From Litorivicinus sp. (GTDB taxonomy: Bacteria; Pseudomonadota; Gammaproteobacteria; Pseudomonadales; Litorivicinaceae), in NCBI GenBank assembly GCA_028339155.1, contig JAOLBK010000001.1:62001-126000 (forward strand): a stretch of 64,000 nucleotides of DNA. The letters are read 5' to 3'. Positions 1-9,079 of the stretch are shown piece after piece. Position 1 is the first letter of the stretch. Each line of letters begins with the position of its first letter. The notes under the pieces are model-generated. The model was not told the origin of the DNA. It did not search any database and saw only the letters and a program-made list of their open reading frames with translations. The position numbers and the translations under genes were made by a program.

Positions 1-1133
1 TGTTCGAGAGTGGAGTCCGGCCGTCTACCATGACGCTTTTCGAGTTTAATTTGTAAGTCCCAGATTTCGCGAATCGTAGTAGAAAATCTTTTCGGTATAG
101 CGACAAATTGCTGATTAAATTCAAGCGTTTCTGATGCAGCTATTGCAAGCGAGTTACTCCGTTCATTGCCCTCCCTCTCTAACTCAAGCCAGCGAAGCTG
201 TACTTGTGGCCAATGCATGGCAGCATAGAGGAATGCTGGAGTGACTGTTTTTCCTTCACTTAATCTGAAGTCTGTATTTTGCAGAGCCTTCAGGATTAGC
301 CGGTGGTCGGAACTGTCATTATTCGCTTGGAATATTGTATGAGCTTGAGGAAACATGGACCGAAGTAGCTCAAATTGTAGTAGGTGCGGGAAAGTGTTGT
401 ATCCATTTCCTGCTTGTAATAATTTAAGAACTTCATCAAATAGTCGTGACGAAGAAACGTCGCGTAATAACGACGCAAGCCGCTTAATGGGCTCTTTCGT
501 CTCGTCAGCTAGGGACATCCCAAGCTTCCCAACAAATCGAACCGCTCTCAGCATCCGTACTGGATCTTCACGATATCTAGTTTCCGGATCGCCGATAACA
601 CGAATTATATTATCTTCAAGATCATCATACCCACCCACAAAATCGAGTACTTCATGGGTCGTCGGGTCGTAATAAAGCGCATTCATCGTGAAGTCTCGAC
701 GAATTGCGTCATCCTCAACGGACCCGAATACATTGTCACGCACTAGCATACCTGACTCATTGGCTTGCCTATGGTGGCTATTTTCTGACGAGCCCCTAAA
801 GGTTGTAACCTCAATAATTTCAGGACCCATTCGGACATGAACAATCTGAAAACGGCGACCAATAATTCGTGCTTTTCTGAACAGACTCTGAATCTCATTG
901 GGGCGAGCGTTAGTAGCTACATCGAAGTCCTTGGGATGCTTTTCAAGCAATAGATCCCTGATCCCACCACCAACTAAATAGGCTTGAAAGCCGGCTTTCT
1001 GGAGGATTTCAATTACCCGTAGACTACCCGCCGAGAGATCACTGTGTTGAAGGCCATGGTATTCTTGTGATATTACATTACGAGAAATTTGAATTTCGGT
1101 TCCTTGCTTGATTTTTCTGAATACCGAGAACAA
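1..1133 (-). CDS. pcnB: poly(A) polymerase I, 3' end beyond window
   Basis: Adds 3' poly(A) tails to RNA, marking it for decay; a class II nucleotidyltransferase acting in the cytoplasm. Reading the minus strand from a TTG at 1133 gives an open frame to the window edge (about 377 codons). Residues 55-60 are GGGIRD, the catalytic DxD lies in DFDVATN (69-75), and RRDFTMNAL is at 145-153, all hallmarks of bacterial PcnB. The start is TTG because no ATG or GTG precedes the conserved part and an AGAAGAGG Shine-Dalgarno lies 7 nt upstream. It follows the CbrB-like gene, as in Pseudomonas. The C-terminal part lies outside the window, so completeness cannot be judged. Confidence 0.95.
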   Translation of the reverse strand, partial: MFSVFRKIKQGTEIQISRNVISQEYHGLQHSDLSAGSLRVIEILQKAGFQAYLVGGGIRDLLLEKHPKDFDVATNARPNEIQSLFRKARIIGRRFQIVHVRMGPEIIEVTTFRGSSENSHHRQANESGMLVRDNVFGSVEDDAIRRDFTMNALYYDPTTHEVLDFVGGYDDLEDNIIRVIGDPETRYREDPVRMLRAVRFVGKLGMSLADETKEPIKRLASLLRDVSSSRLFDEVLKLLQAGNGYNTFPHLLQFELLRSMFPQAHTIFQANNDSSDHRLILKALQNTDFRLSEGKTVTPAFLYAAMHWPQVQLRWLELEREGNERSNSLAIAASETLEFNQQFVAIPKRFSTTIREIWDLQIKLEKRHGRRPDSTLE

Positions 1134-1180
1134 TGGGTGACCTCTTCTAGAAAAACTTAAAGCATACCAGAGCCAGATAA

Positions 1181-1202
1181 TAAAAAAGGGGCTAGGGCCC
1201 CT
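1181..1202 (-). terminator. intrinsic terminator just upstream of pcnB
   Basis: On the minus strand an AGGGGC / GCCCCT hairpin (1187-1202, 4-nt loop) is followed by a run of six T (complement of 1182-1187). It lies only about 35 nt before the pcnB ribosome binding site, so it ends a transcript that starts further upstream. Either it terminates a small RNA from 1203-1561 or it attenuates pcnB read-through. Confidence 0.8.
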
Positions 1203-1500
1203 CTGATTACACTTTTCATTTATTTTTATTTTTGATGCAACATTCCGAAATTACCTTTCAATGTGCAATCTGTACCTTGAGTTGCTTTTTACACAACCGA
1301 GATATTGGACGCTAAGCGTTCTTATTTTTATCGATCCCGGGAAACTACCTGTCTCCTTAAAGCACAGTTTTCACAGTGAAGCGTAATCTCATTCGGCAAT
1401 ATTTTTATTGTTTTCGCCGGTTGCGTTCTTTTTATATTTTTATTTAGAACGATATGATTATGCACATCGCCTGACTTTTTTTATATTCGACTTAGGTGCT
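1181..1500 (-). ncRNA. candidate CrcZ-like Hfq-binding sRNA
   Basis: The 428-bp gap between the CbrB-like gene (ends 1562) and pcnB (starts 1133) has no credible coding frame. In Pseudomonas exactly this position holds crcZ, an sRNA that sequesters Hfq/Crc through repeated AAnAAn (CA) motifs. Here the minus strand carries A-rich blocks complementary to 1217-1234, 1321-1332, 1401-1414 (contains AACAATAA) and 1421-1450, and ends in the strong terminator at 1181-1202. No sigma-54 promoter (GG-N10-GC) was found. The 5' end is unknown, so the boundary given is nominal. The call is inferred from position, motifs and terminator. Confidence 0.4.
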
Positions 1501-1561
1501 GTGTTATCTGGACGCTTGGAGAGAGTAATGTTACTCAAAGTAGCACGCTGACTGCTTTAGC

Positions 1562-2890
1562 TTATTCTAAGAGATCACCGTCACGGTGCTTTGGGATTCC
1601 TAGCCGATTTCGTCGCTCCCAGAGACTTTTTCGACTAATCCCCAGTCGTTTCGCCAGTTCCGTTTCACTCAGTTGTTCTTGGTGAGACAGAACAAAGTGT
1701 TGGAAGTAATTTTCAAGCGACATGGTTGGCCTTTGCTCATTGCTTTGACGTTGTTCGTTTCCAATGAAATGTTGCTTCGCCTGCGATTGCTTCAGTCCTA
1801 AGTCAGGTGGGCAGATGTCGGGTCCGTCTGAGAGTATTACAGCCCTCTCGATCGCATTTTTGAGTTCTCGGATATTTCCTGGCCATGGATGGTCGCGCAT
1901 GGCGACTAGAGATTCTTTGCTGAAGCTCAGCTTTGGCCTATCCATCGTTTGTTTTGAATGTTTAAGAAATGCGTTGGCTAATAATAAGACATCGTTACCG
2001 CGATCCTTCAGGGTTGGACAGGTTAATTCGATTACATTTAATTGATAGTAAAGGTCTTCCCGGAAGGAACCTTTTGACACCATTTCAAGTAAATTACGTT
2101 GAGTTGCGGCAATTAAGCGTACATTGACATAAGTCCTTTCAGTGCTGCCAACACGACGAACTTCCCCTTCTTGTAATACTCTCAGTAGTCCCGACTGTGT
2201 CGCTAATGAAAGTTCATCAATTTTGTCGAGGAATAGTGTGGAATTATGAGCCGCTTCAATTAAGCCTGAGCGATCAGTTATCGCGTTAGTGAATGCTCCT
2301 TTAACGTGACCGAATAGCTCAGCTTCGACCAACGAATCTGGGATCGCTGCACAATTTACTGAAATCATTTCAAGCCCAAAGCGCTTGGACTTTTGGTGGA
2401 TGTCTTTGGCTACCAATTCTTTTCCAGTCCCGGATTCGCCGCTAATTAAAATAGTAGTATCTAAGGGCGCAACGCGCTTGATTTGATGTCGCAATCGTTC
2501 TAGTGGTTCAGATTGGCCGATCATCTCCAAGGAGGTTGAATCGGTCTTTATGCCATCAAAGGCTCGAGTAATGGAACGAATTAATTCTTTGTGATCAATG
2601 GGTTTTGTAAGGCAATTAAATGCGCCTCGACGCATCGCCACGATTCCATGCTTTAGCGAGGCTTGGTCTACCATTAGAATAAATGGTCGGCCCTTGGCTT
2701 TGTCGAAAAGAGCGTTTGCTGAACCATCTGGCAGTAGATGCTCCGAGACAATGCAGTCTGCAAGTGGCACTTGAATAATGGCATCCCGTAATGTGGACGC
2801 AACAATAATTCGAAGAGCCACATCTTCAAAGCTTATTGTTAGAGCTTCCTTTAACAGGGAGTCATCTGTAGCGAGAAGTAGCGTATTCAT
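1562..2890 (-). CDS. cbrB: CbrB-like regulator with degenerate receiver and AAA+ domains
   Basis: This 442-residue protein has the layout of an NtrC-family enhancer-binding protein: receiver (about 1-115), AAA+ (about 122-355), Fis-type HTH (about 405-435). The receiver segment around ASLKHGIVAMRRGAF and the C-terminus (LENYFQHFV, LWERRNRLGIP) resemble Pseudomonas CbrB, and the position between gluQ and pcnB is the CbrB position. Walker A (GESGTGKE, 151-158) is intact. Key residues are changed: phosphoacceptor Asp is Glu50; GAFTGA is GAFTNA (198-203); Walker B DE is DK (222-223); the second arginine of the FREDLYYRLNV motif is Gln283. No cbrA is adjacent. The HTH is preserved, so it probably still binds DNA but is unlikely to activate sigma-54 in the usual way. 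Confidence 0.85.
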   Translation of the reverse strand: MNTLLLATDDSLLKEALTISFEDVALRIIVASTLRDAIIQVPLADCIVSEHLLPDGSANALFDKAKGRPFILMVDQASLKHGIVAMRRGAFNCLTKPIDHKELIRSITRAFDGIKTDSTSLEMIGQSEPLERLRHQIKRVAPLDTTILISGESGTGKELVAKDIHQKSKRFGLEMISVNCAAIPDSLVEAELFGHVKGAFTNAITDRSGLIEAAHNSTLFLDKIDELSLATQSGLLRVLQEGEVRRVGSTERTYVNVRLIAATQRNLLEMVSKGSFREDLYYQLNVIELTCPTLKDRGNDVLLLANAFLKHSKQTMDRPKLSFSKESLVAMRDHPWPGNIRELKNAIERAVILSDGPDICPPDLGLKQSQAKQHFIGNEQRQSNEQRPTMSLENYFQHFVLSHQEQLSETELAKRLGISRKSLWERRNRLGIPKHRDGDLLE

Positions 2891-2930
2891 GGATTTATGA
2901 GACCCTTTTTTTAATTCTACTCTTTTTTTC

Positions 2931-3794
2931 TTAGTTTGCTGTTAATGAATATGTTCTTGGAATCAACCCCGCAGGGTTGCCCAGTGATAAAAAATAACCT
3001 ATCCATTCAGTGGAAGGCGCTGATGGTTTCGGTGAGTCGCTAAGTAAAAGAAGCTCGGCAATTTTGTAGAAGCTAAGGCCTGGTTGATTCGTATCAGTAG
3101 CACGCGCAAAACTTTGCTTTGAAAATTTCTCCCCAGATCGATCGGTAAGCACTGGAAAATGTCCGTAGGAAGGCGCTATCTGATTGAGCTCGGCGGCAAT
3201 AAATTTTTGCATAACAGTTGAGGGAAGTAGGTCGCTTCCCCGAATGACCTGTGTGATGCCATCAATGTGCTCGTCGATTGCACAAGCTAGTTGATAAGAA
3301 AATAATCCATCTCGCCGCTTGATTATAAAGTCACCGGGATGTTCAAGTTGAATTCTACCTTGGTAGATATCTTCGAAGCATAAATTTAGGGCTTGGGAGT
3401 CGATTCGTACACTGGCATCAGATATCAGTGGCTGTCCCTTGCGACTTCGGCAAGATCCCGGGTAGGCCGATTTGGGGAGCGATTTGCGACTGCATAAGCA
3501 GCTGTACAGCTGCCCCGATTCCTTTAGCTTTATAAATTTTTTGGCATATTGGTTCAGCCGTTCTGACTGGTAGATTACTGGTTCATCTGGCTCCATGCCA
3601 AACGACAAAAGACACTGAAGAATGGATTCGGCATGTTCGGAACTGCATCGAAAGCGATCTAAATCATCAATTCTGACTAACCATACCCCGTTATGGTAAC
3701 GGGCATCTAAAAAACTAATAAGGGCCGCGAATACTGAGCCTAAATGAAGCGGCCCAGTTGCCGATGGCGCGAAGCGGCCTCGGTACTTGTCCAC
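2931..3794 (-). CDS. gluQ: glutamyl-Q tRNA(Asp) synthetase
   Basis: A truncated paralogue of glutamyl-tRNA synthetase that attaches glutamate to queuosine at the wobble base of tRNA(Asp). It has the class I HIGH-like signature in PSATGPLHLGS near the N-terminus, a CxC...Y...C zinc site (CLCSRKSLPKSAYPGSC) and a degenerate KMSKS (EKFSKQ), and lacks the anticodon-binding domain; 287 residues is the normal size. The start is GTG at 3794, two bases past the dksA stop, with AGGTGG about 8 nt upstream in the dksA end. The dksA-gluQ pair is conserved in gammaproteobacteria and is probably co-transcribed. Confidence 0.95.
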   Translation of the reverse strand: MDKYRGRFAPSATGPLHLGSVFAALISFLDARYHNGVWLVRIDDLDRFRCSSEHAESILQCLLSFGMEPDEPVIYQSERLNQYAKKFIKLKESGQLYSCLCSRKSLPKSAYPGSCRSRKGQPLISDASVRIDSQALNLCFEDIYQGRIQLEHPGDFIIKRRDGLFSYQLACAIDEHIDGITQVIRGSDLLPSTVMQKFIAAELNQIAPSYGHFPVLTDRSGEKFSKQSFARATDTNQPGLSFYKIAELLLLSDSPKPSAPSTEWIGYFLSLGNPAGLIPRTYSLTAN

Positions 3795-3796
3795 GG

Positions 3797-4231
3797 CTAG
3801 CCACCTGTTTGCTTTTCGCGCAATTCATCCAGTGTCTTGCAGTCAACACATTGGGTTGCTGTAGGCCGGGCTTCAAGTCGTCGCAAACCAATCTCAATTC
3901 CACAGGTTTCGCAGAAACCATAGTCATCGTTATCTATGGCCTCGAATGTTTTATCGATTTTCTTGATTAGCTTGCGTTCGCGATCACGTGTTCTTAGCTC
4001 GAGGCTAAATTCTTCCTCTTGAGTCGCTCGATCCGCAGGATCAGCAAAGTTGGCCGCCTCTTCTTTCATGTGATTTACAGTACGGTCAACTTCTTCCATC
4101 AGATTCTTTTTCCAGTGGTTTAGAATTTCAACGAAATGTGCTCGCATCGTTTCACTCATGTATTCTTCGCTTTTGGTTTCTTTGTAGGGCGCTACAAAGC
4201 CTAAAAGCGACTCTTTTTTGTTTTTTGCCAT
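3797..4231 (-). CDS. dksA: RNA polymerase-binding transcription factor DksA
   Basis: Binds the RNA polymerase secondary channel and, with ppGpp, tunes rRNA and amino-acid promoters. The coiled coil with the DPADRATQEEE tip loop (the conserved Asp pair) and the C-terminal zinc finger (CETCG...CVDC) closely match E. coli DksA. The start is uncertain: ATG at 4231 (144 residues) or an in-frame GTG at 4249 (150 residues); neither has a strong Shine-Dalgarno, and the ATG gives the more usual N-terminus. It is divergent from the aminotransferase gene and heads the dksA-gluQ unit. Confidence 0.95.
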   Translation of the reverse strand: MAKNKKESLLGFVAPYKETKSEEYMSETMRAHFVEILNHWKKNLMEEVDRTVNHMKEEAANFADPADRATQEEEFSLELRTRDRERKLIKKIDKTFEAIDNDDYGFCETCGIEIGLRRLEARPTATQCVDCKTLDELREKQTGG

Positions 4232-4319
4232 CGTCGACCGATTCCACACAAAATAATATGACGCAGAAAAGTATCAGAACAAGCTCGCCTGTACCACCTT
4301 CTTTAAACCGGAGAATAGA

Positions 4320-5498
4320 TTGAACGGCAATAATCAGCGGAAACTGGCTCAGCGAGTTCAGGAAATCCCACCATTTCATGTCATGGAGGTGGTCCGTGTG
4401 GCCCAAATACTAGCTGCGCGCGGAGTCGATATAATTCATCTGGAAGTCGGTGAACCGGACTTTTCTTCGCCAGAGTTAGTTGTTTCGGCAGCGAAGGATG
4501 CGTTGGACAGAGGCCAGACTCGTTACACGGATGCGCGTGGGACTGCACCATTGCGACAAGCAATCGCTGATTGGTATGCAAAAACTGGAATTTATGTGCC
4601 TCCAGAGCGGATTCAACTTACGCAAGGAGCGTCGGGTGCTCTTTTGCTGGCCTTAGCTGTGACTACAAATCCAGGTGATCAGGTATTGTTGGCGGATCCG
4701 TCTTACCCCTGTAATCCAAGATTCATTGAGGCGGTGGGCGGACGAGTGCATTGGTTAGAAACAGAATTCGATACTGGATTCCAGCCAACACTCGCTCATC
4801 TTGCGCGAGAGGCAGGGCCTAGTGACACAAATCTGATGCTCGCGCATCCCGCCAATCCGACTGGTATGGCGGTTCCTCCGGATGCCCTCCGCTCAATAGT
4901 TGATTGGTGTAACTCATCTGGACGGCATTTAGTTGTCGATGAGATTTATCACAGTTTGATGTTTAAGTTGGGCCAAAATTCCAGTTTAACTTATGGAGAT
5001 CAGCACTTTGTGGTTGGAAGCTTTTCGAAATATTTTAATATGACGGGTTGGAGATTGGGATGGCTAGTCGTGCCTGAATATGCACTTGCTGCAACTCAAA
5101 AATTGGCTCAGCACCTCTTTATTTGCCCATCATCAATCGCTCAATCAGCTGCCGTGGCTTGTTTTGATTCATCGGTGCTCGAAGAGGCTGAGACCCGCCG
5201 TTCTGAACTGAAGGTCAGGCGTGATATGTTGGTCTCAGGGCTTCAGCGTTTGGGGTTTAAAGTTGCTTGTGTCCCTGATGGAGCATTTTATGTCTTTGCG
5301 GATGCCGTTGCGCTTACAGATGATGCGCAAGCTTTTTGTATTGATTTAATTAAAAAAACTGGTGTTGCATTGACTCCTGGAATCGATTTTTCATCGAGAT
5401 TACCGGCCAGTTGGTTGCGCATAGCCTACACACAACCGGTTACGCGCTTGGAAGAGGCTTTGCTGCGAATTGAGCGTTACCTAAATGATAGAGTTTAA
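4320..5498 (+). CDS. PLP-dependent class I/II aminotransferase
   Basis: Fold-type I aminotransferase of 392 residues, the type usually found between dksA and sfsA in pseudomonads. Visible signatures: NPTG-type motif (AHPANPTG), the PLP-phenol Asp/Tyr in VVDEIYH, the Schiff-base lysine in SFSKYFNMTGWRLGW, and the substrate-carboxylate Arg in SWLRIAY. The substrate cannot be read from sequence; aspartate/alanine-type specificity is plausible. The TTG start at 4320 has GGAGA 6 nt upstream. The last 14 bases overlap sfsA, so the two are probably translated together. Confidence 0.85.
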   Translation: MNGNNQRKLAQRVQEIPPFHVMEVVRVAQILAARGVDIIHLEVGEPDFSSPELVVSAAKDALDRGQTRYTDARGTAPLRQAIADWYAKTGIYVPPERIQLTQGASGALLLALAVTTNPGDQVLLADPSYPCNPRFIEAVGGRVHWLETEFDTGFQPTLAHLAREAGPSDTNLMLAHPANPTGMAVPPDALRSIVDWCNSSGRHLVVDEIYHSLMFKLGQNSSLTYGDQHFVVGSFSKYFNMTGWRLGWLVVPEYALAATQKLAQHLFICPSSIAQSAAVACFDSSVLEEAETRRSELKVRRDMLVSGLQRLGFKVACVPDGAFYVFADAVALTDDAQAFCIDLIKKTGVALTPGIDFSSRLPASWLRIAYTQPVTRLEEALLRIERYLNDRV

Positions 5499-6168
5499 TC
5501 CTCCGTTGATTGAAGGGCTTTTTGTTAGGCGCTATAAACGCTTTTTTGCTGATATTGAGGTGGCTGGGATTGGGCTGGTGACCGCACATTGTGCAAATAC
5601 GGGGCGGATGACGGGATTATTGATTCCCGGATCTAGGGTTTGGATCCGCCCGCAACCACCTGGGCGTAAGTTGTTGTATGCTTGGGAATTAATAGAAATT
5701 GATTCTCATTTAGTGTGTGTAAATACAGCTAGAGCGAACCAGCTAATGGCCTCAACAGCCCTATCTGAATGGCTTCCAGGTGCTGAGCTAATCAGGCGGG
5801 AGCCCCGGGTTGGAGCGCATCGTTTTGACCTTGAGTGTAGTCGAGTTGGCGCACCGGTTTATGTGGAAATTAAATCTGTAACGCTTTGGGAAGGCGGGGA
5901 GGGTTGGTTCCCAGACGCTCCCTCTAAGCGCGCTAACAGTCATGTACGATTACTTTCTGAAATGGCGAGGAAAGGAGTTGAAGCCCGCTTACTTATGGTT
6001 TCAATGCACTCAGGCATCCAATCCATTAGGCCATCTGTACATATTGATCCTGAGTTCGAAGAGGTATGTCATGATGCGATTAATGCCGGTGTAATTATCG
6101 AAGCTACAGCGGCCCGAATAACTCTGGATACCATTCGATTCGGTGAGTTTCTTCCTTGTATTATTTAA
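5485..6168 (+). CDS. sfsA: sugar fermentation stimulation protein A homologue
   Basis: SfsA-family protein (227 residues, normal length) with an N-terminal OB-like part and a C-terminal nuclease-fold domain. Family features visible: HCANTGRM near residue 35, the AHRFDLE segment, YVEIKSVTL and FPDAPSKRA in the middle. SfsA was first linked to maltose metabolism in E. coli; its biochemical role is unsettled and a DNA/RNA-related role is possible from the fold. It overlaps the aminotransferase end by 14 bases and converges on purD, sharing 8 bases at the 3' ends, so no separate terminator fits between them. Confidence 0.93.
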   Translation: MIEFNPPLIEGLFVRRYKRFFADIEVAGIGLVTAHCANTGRMTGLLIPGSRVWIRPQPPGRKLLYAWELIEIDSHLVCVNTARANQLMASTALSEWLPGAELIRREPRVGAHRFDLECSRVGAPVYVEIKSVTLWEGGEGWFPDAPSKRANSHVRLLSEMARKGVEARLLMVSMHSGIQSIRPSVHIDPEFEEVCHDAINAGVIIEATAARITLDTIRFGEFLPCII

Positions 6169-7450
6169 GAATTCGAGGTTTTTTAGTGATCGCTTTGTAG
6201 CCGATATCTGAGCGGTACTGAGCACCTTTAAATGAAATATTTTTTACGCGCTCGTATGCTAGTTTTTGAGCATCTTTTATGGTCTCTCCTAATGCAGTGA
6301 CGCAAAGTACGCGTCCTCCGGACGTAATGATTTTTTCTTCATTCATCGTGGTGCCAGCGTGAAATACTTTGGTGCACTCTATGTCCTCGCCAAATTCGAT
6401 TACGGAACCTGCTGGGTAGTGACCTGGATAGCCAGGAGCAGCCATAACAACGCCTAAGGCAAAGCGTGAGTCCCATATGGCTTTTTGATCATTTAATCGC
6501 CCTTGGCAGGCCGCTTCCACAAGATTGAGGAAGTCGCTCTTCAGATGAAAGAGAATTGGCTGAGTCTCTGGATCGCCAAAGCGGCAGTTGAATTCAAGTA
6601 CTCTCGGGGTGCCATCGGCGGCAATCATAATGCCCGCGTACAAAAATCCTCGATAACGCAGGCCATCTTTTTTCAAGCCATCAATGGTTGGCCGAATGAC
6701 TTCAGTCATAATACGATTGTGGCATGCCTGATCGACCAGCACTGCAGGTGAATACGCACCCATCCCCCCCGTATTTGGGCCCTTATCTCCGTCATAAACT
6801 GCTTTATGATCTTGTGATGAAGCCAATGGCAAGACATCTGATCCATCAACGATCACAATAAAGCTTGCCTCCTCTCCTGTTAAAAATTCCTCAATGACTA
6901 CGCGATGCCCGGCCTCACCAAACTGGTTGCCTTCGAGCATATCATTGACTGCATTTTTGGCTTCATTCAGGGTTGTCGCTAAAATCACCCCTTTACCTGC
7001 TGCAAGTCCATCGGCTTTGATAACGATAGGTGCGCCCACTTGGTCAAGGTAGGTCAGAGCTGCGTTGACTTCGGTGAAAGTTTCATAAGCTGCTGTGGGG
7101 ATCTGATGCCGTGCTAAAAAAGCCTTGGCAAATGCCTTTGAACCTTCAAGTTGTGCGCATTCCTTATTCGGTCCAAAACAGTTCAGTCCGTTTGCCTCAA
7201 ACTGATTGACGATCCCGGCAACGAGAGGGGCTTCTGGCCCAACCACTGTATAAGCCACGTGATTAGTCTTGGCAAAGTTAAGTAGCGCCTTGAGATCTGT
7301 TGCCTCAATTGCAATATTGGTAACTTTATCTTCCAGCGCTGTTCCAGCATTACCCGGAGCTACAAAAACTTGAGTAACACGGTGCGATTGTGCCAGTTTC
7401 CATGCAAGAGCATGTTCACGGCCACCGCCGCCGATGACTAATATTTGCAT
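6161..7450 (-). CDS. purD: phosphoribosylamine-glycine ligase
   Basis: GAR synthetase, the second step of de novo purine synthesis (phosphoribosylamine + glycine + ATP). At 429 residues it is full length, with the N-terminal GGGGREHALAWKLAQ, the ATP-grasp core (IKADGLAAGKGVI) and the metal/ATP-binding EFNCRFGDPETQ. The ATG at 7450 is preceded by GGAGAC. It lies 9 bases downstream of purH, so purH-purD form one unit, as in many proteobacteria. The 3' end overlaps convergent sfsA. Confidence 0.97.
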   Translation of the reverse strand: MQILVIGGGGREHALAWKLAQSHRVTQVFVAPGNAGTALEDKVTNIAIEATDLKALLNFAKTNHVAYTVVGPEAPLVAGIVNQFEANGLNCFGPNKECAQLEGSKAFAKAFLARHQIPTAAYETFTEVNAALTYLDQVGAPIVIKADGLAAGKGVILATTLNEAKNAVNDMLEGNQFGEAGHRVVIEEFLTGEEASFIVIVDGSDVLPLASSQDHKAVYDGDKGPNTGGMGAYSPAVLVDQACHNRIMTEVIRPTIDGLKKDGLRYRGFLYAGIMIAADGTPRVLEFNCRFGDPETQPILFHLKSDFLNLVEAACQGRLNDQKAIWDSRFALGVVMAAPGYPGHYPAGSVIEFGEDIECTKVFHAGTTMNEEKIITSGGRVLCVTALGETIKDAQKLAYERVKNISFKGAQYRSDIGYKAITKKPRILK

Positions 7451-7459
7451 TATGTCTCC

Positions 7460-9025
7460 TTAATGACGGAAATGCCGCATTCCAGTAAACAGCATAGCGA
7501 TGCCATGACTATTTGCGGCTTCAATGATTTCCTGATCTCGAATTGAGCCGCCCGGCTGGATGATTGCAGCAACGCCGGCATCAGCTGACGCGTCGATTCC
7601 ATCGCGAAAAGGGAAGAAAGCATCGGATGCCATCACGGATCCTTTTACAGCTAGCCCAGCATCCTGCGCTTTGATCGCCGCTATTCGTGCTGAGTAAATT
7701 CGGCTCATTTGCCCTGCGCCAACCCCAATGGTTTGTTTGTTCCTCGCATAAATAATGGCATTGGACTTGACGAATTTCGCGATTTTCCAAGCGAATAGCA
7801 AGTCACTGATTTGCCCATCTGTTGGTAAGGTAGTCGTGACGCACTTGAGGTCATTAGCAGTGCGAATACCGACATCCGTTTCTTGCACCAACAGGCCGCC
7901 ATGAACGCGCCGATAATCCAGTTGTGAGACAACTTTGGTTAAATCACCAACGACTAGCAAGCGAACTGACGGTTTCCCCCCAATTAATATCTCCACGCCG
8001 GGGTCTACGCCGGGCGCGATAATAACTTCAACAAACTGACGTTCGAGAATGCGTTCGGCTGTTGTGACATCTAGCTTTCGATTAAATGCAATGATTCCAC
8101 CGAAGGCGCTGGTTGGGTCTGTAGCAAAAGCCCGTTCGTACGCCGCGAGAATCGAATTATCTACCGCAGCACCGCAGGGATTGGCATGTTTTACGATTAC
8201 GCAGGCCGGTGCTTCAAACTGGCGCACGCACTCAAGCGCTGCATCTGTATCTGCGATATTGTTGAATGACATTGCTTTGCCAGCTAATTGAGTCGTTGTG
8301 CTTATGCCTGCAGTGTTGGTATGTGGCTCGGCATAAAACGCTGCGCTTTGGTGAGGATTTTCGCCATAGCGAAGCACAGATTTTCTTTCAAAGTGCATGA
8401 ACAAATTTGTTGGATAGTTAAGGGCTTCGGAATCTTGACCAAGGTAATTAGCGATCGCTCCATCGTAATTGGCTGTGTGCTGAAATGCTGCTGTCGAGAG
8501 CATTCTCCGGGCTTTTTTTGTGAGTCCGCCGTTAGCTACTTCAGTAAGTACTTCGGCATACTGATTTGGGGATGTGACGATTCCGACATATTTATGGTTT
8601 TTGGCTGCTGATCTGACCATGGCAGGTCCGCCAATATCGATATTTTCAATGGCCTCTTCAAAAGTGGCTTTTGGATTCGAGATGGTTTCTTGAAATGGAT
8701 AAAGATTTACGCATACCAAATCGATTTCTGAGATGCCATGGGTCTGCATGACCCCTTTATCCACATCGCGGCGGCCGAGGATACCCCCGTGAATTTTTGG
8801 GTGTAGGGTTTTTATCCTCCCATCCATTATTTCAGGAAATTCTGTGACTGAGGAAACTTCGATAGCGGGTAAGCCTACGTCAACCAATGCTCGGTAAGTA
8901 CCACCCGTAGAGACCAGTACTACGCCGTGTGCGTGCAAGCCTGCCGCGAACTCTAAAAGGCCTGTTTTGTCTGAAACACTTAAAAGTGCACGTCGAATCT
9001 GAATTCGGTCTGTCACTGGGATCAA
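7460..9025 (-). CDS. purH: bifunctional AICAR transformylase/IMP cyclohydrolase
   Basis: Catalyses the last two steps of IMP synthesis. The N-terminal MGS-like IMP cyclohydrolase domain ([37 protein letters not shown]) is followed by the AICAR transformylase domain ([43 protein letters not shown]). At 521 residues it is complete. The first possible start is TTG at 9025; a GTG nine bases further in is an alternative and neither has a convincing Shine-Dalgarno. It is followed closely by purD and preceded by fis, the standard pseudomonad arrangement. Confidence 0.96.
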   Translation of the reverse strand: MIPVTDRIQIRRALLSVSDKTGLLEFAAGLHAHGVVLVSTGGTYRALVDVGLPAIEVSSVTEFPEIMDGRIKTLHPKIHGGILGRRDVDKGVMQTHGISEIDLVCVNLYPFQETISNPKATFEEAIENIDIGGPAMVRSAAKNHKYVGIVTSPNQYAEVLTEVANGGLTKKARRMLSTAAFQHTANYDGAIANYLGQDSEALNYPTNLFMHFERKSVLRYGENPHQSAAFYAEPHTNTAGISTTTQLAGKAMSFNNIADTDAALECVRQFEAPACVIVKHANPCGAAVDNSILAAYERAFATDPTSAFGGIIAFNRKLDVTTAERILERQFVEVIIAPGVDPGVEILIGGKPSVRLLVVGDLTKVVSQLDYRRVHGGLLVQETDVGIRTANDLKCVTTTLPTDGQISDLLFAWKIAKFVKSNAIIYARNKQTIGVGAGQMSRIYSARIAAIKAQDAGLAVKGSVMASDAFFPFRDGIDASADAGVAAIIQPGGSIRDQEIIEAANSHGIAMLFTGMRHFRH

Positions 9026-9079
9026 TTGTGAAATCTCTTTGCGGTGAAAGAAGCAAAGTATATCAGCGTTGGCGATAGG

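Noticed and set aside
355-672. Plus-strand open frame of 105 codons near the left edge
   Set aside because: It is antisense to the well-supported pcnB frame, whose conserved motifs are on the minus strand.
1181-1561. Sigma-54 promoter for the CrcZ-like RNA
   Set aside because: The best candidate (GG...GC near 1284) has an 11-base spacing instead of 10 and a poor consensus, so no sigma-54 promoter is claimed.
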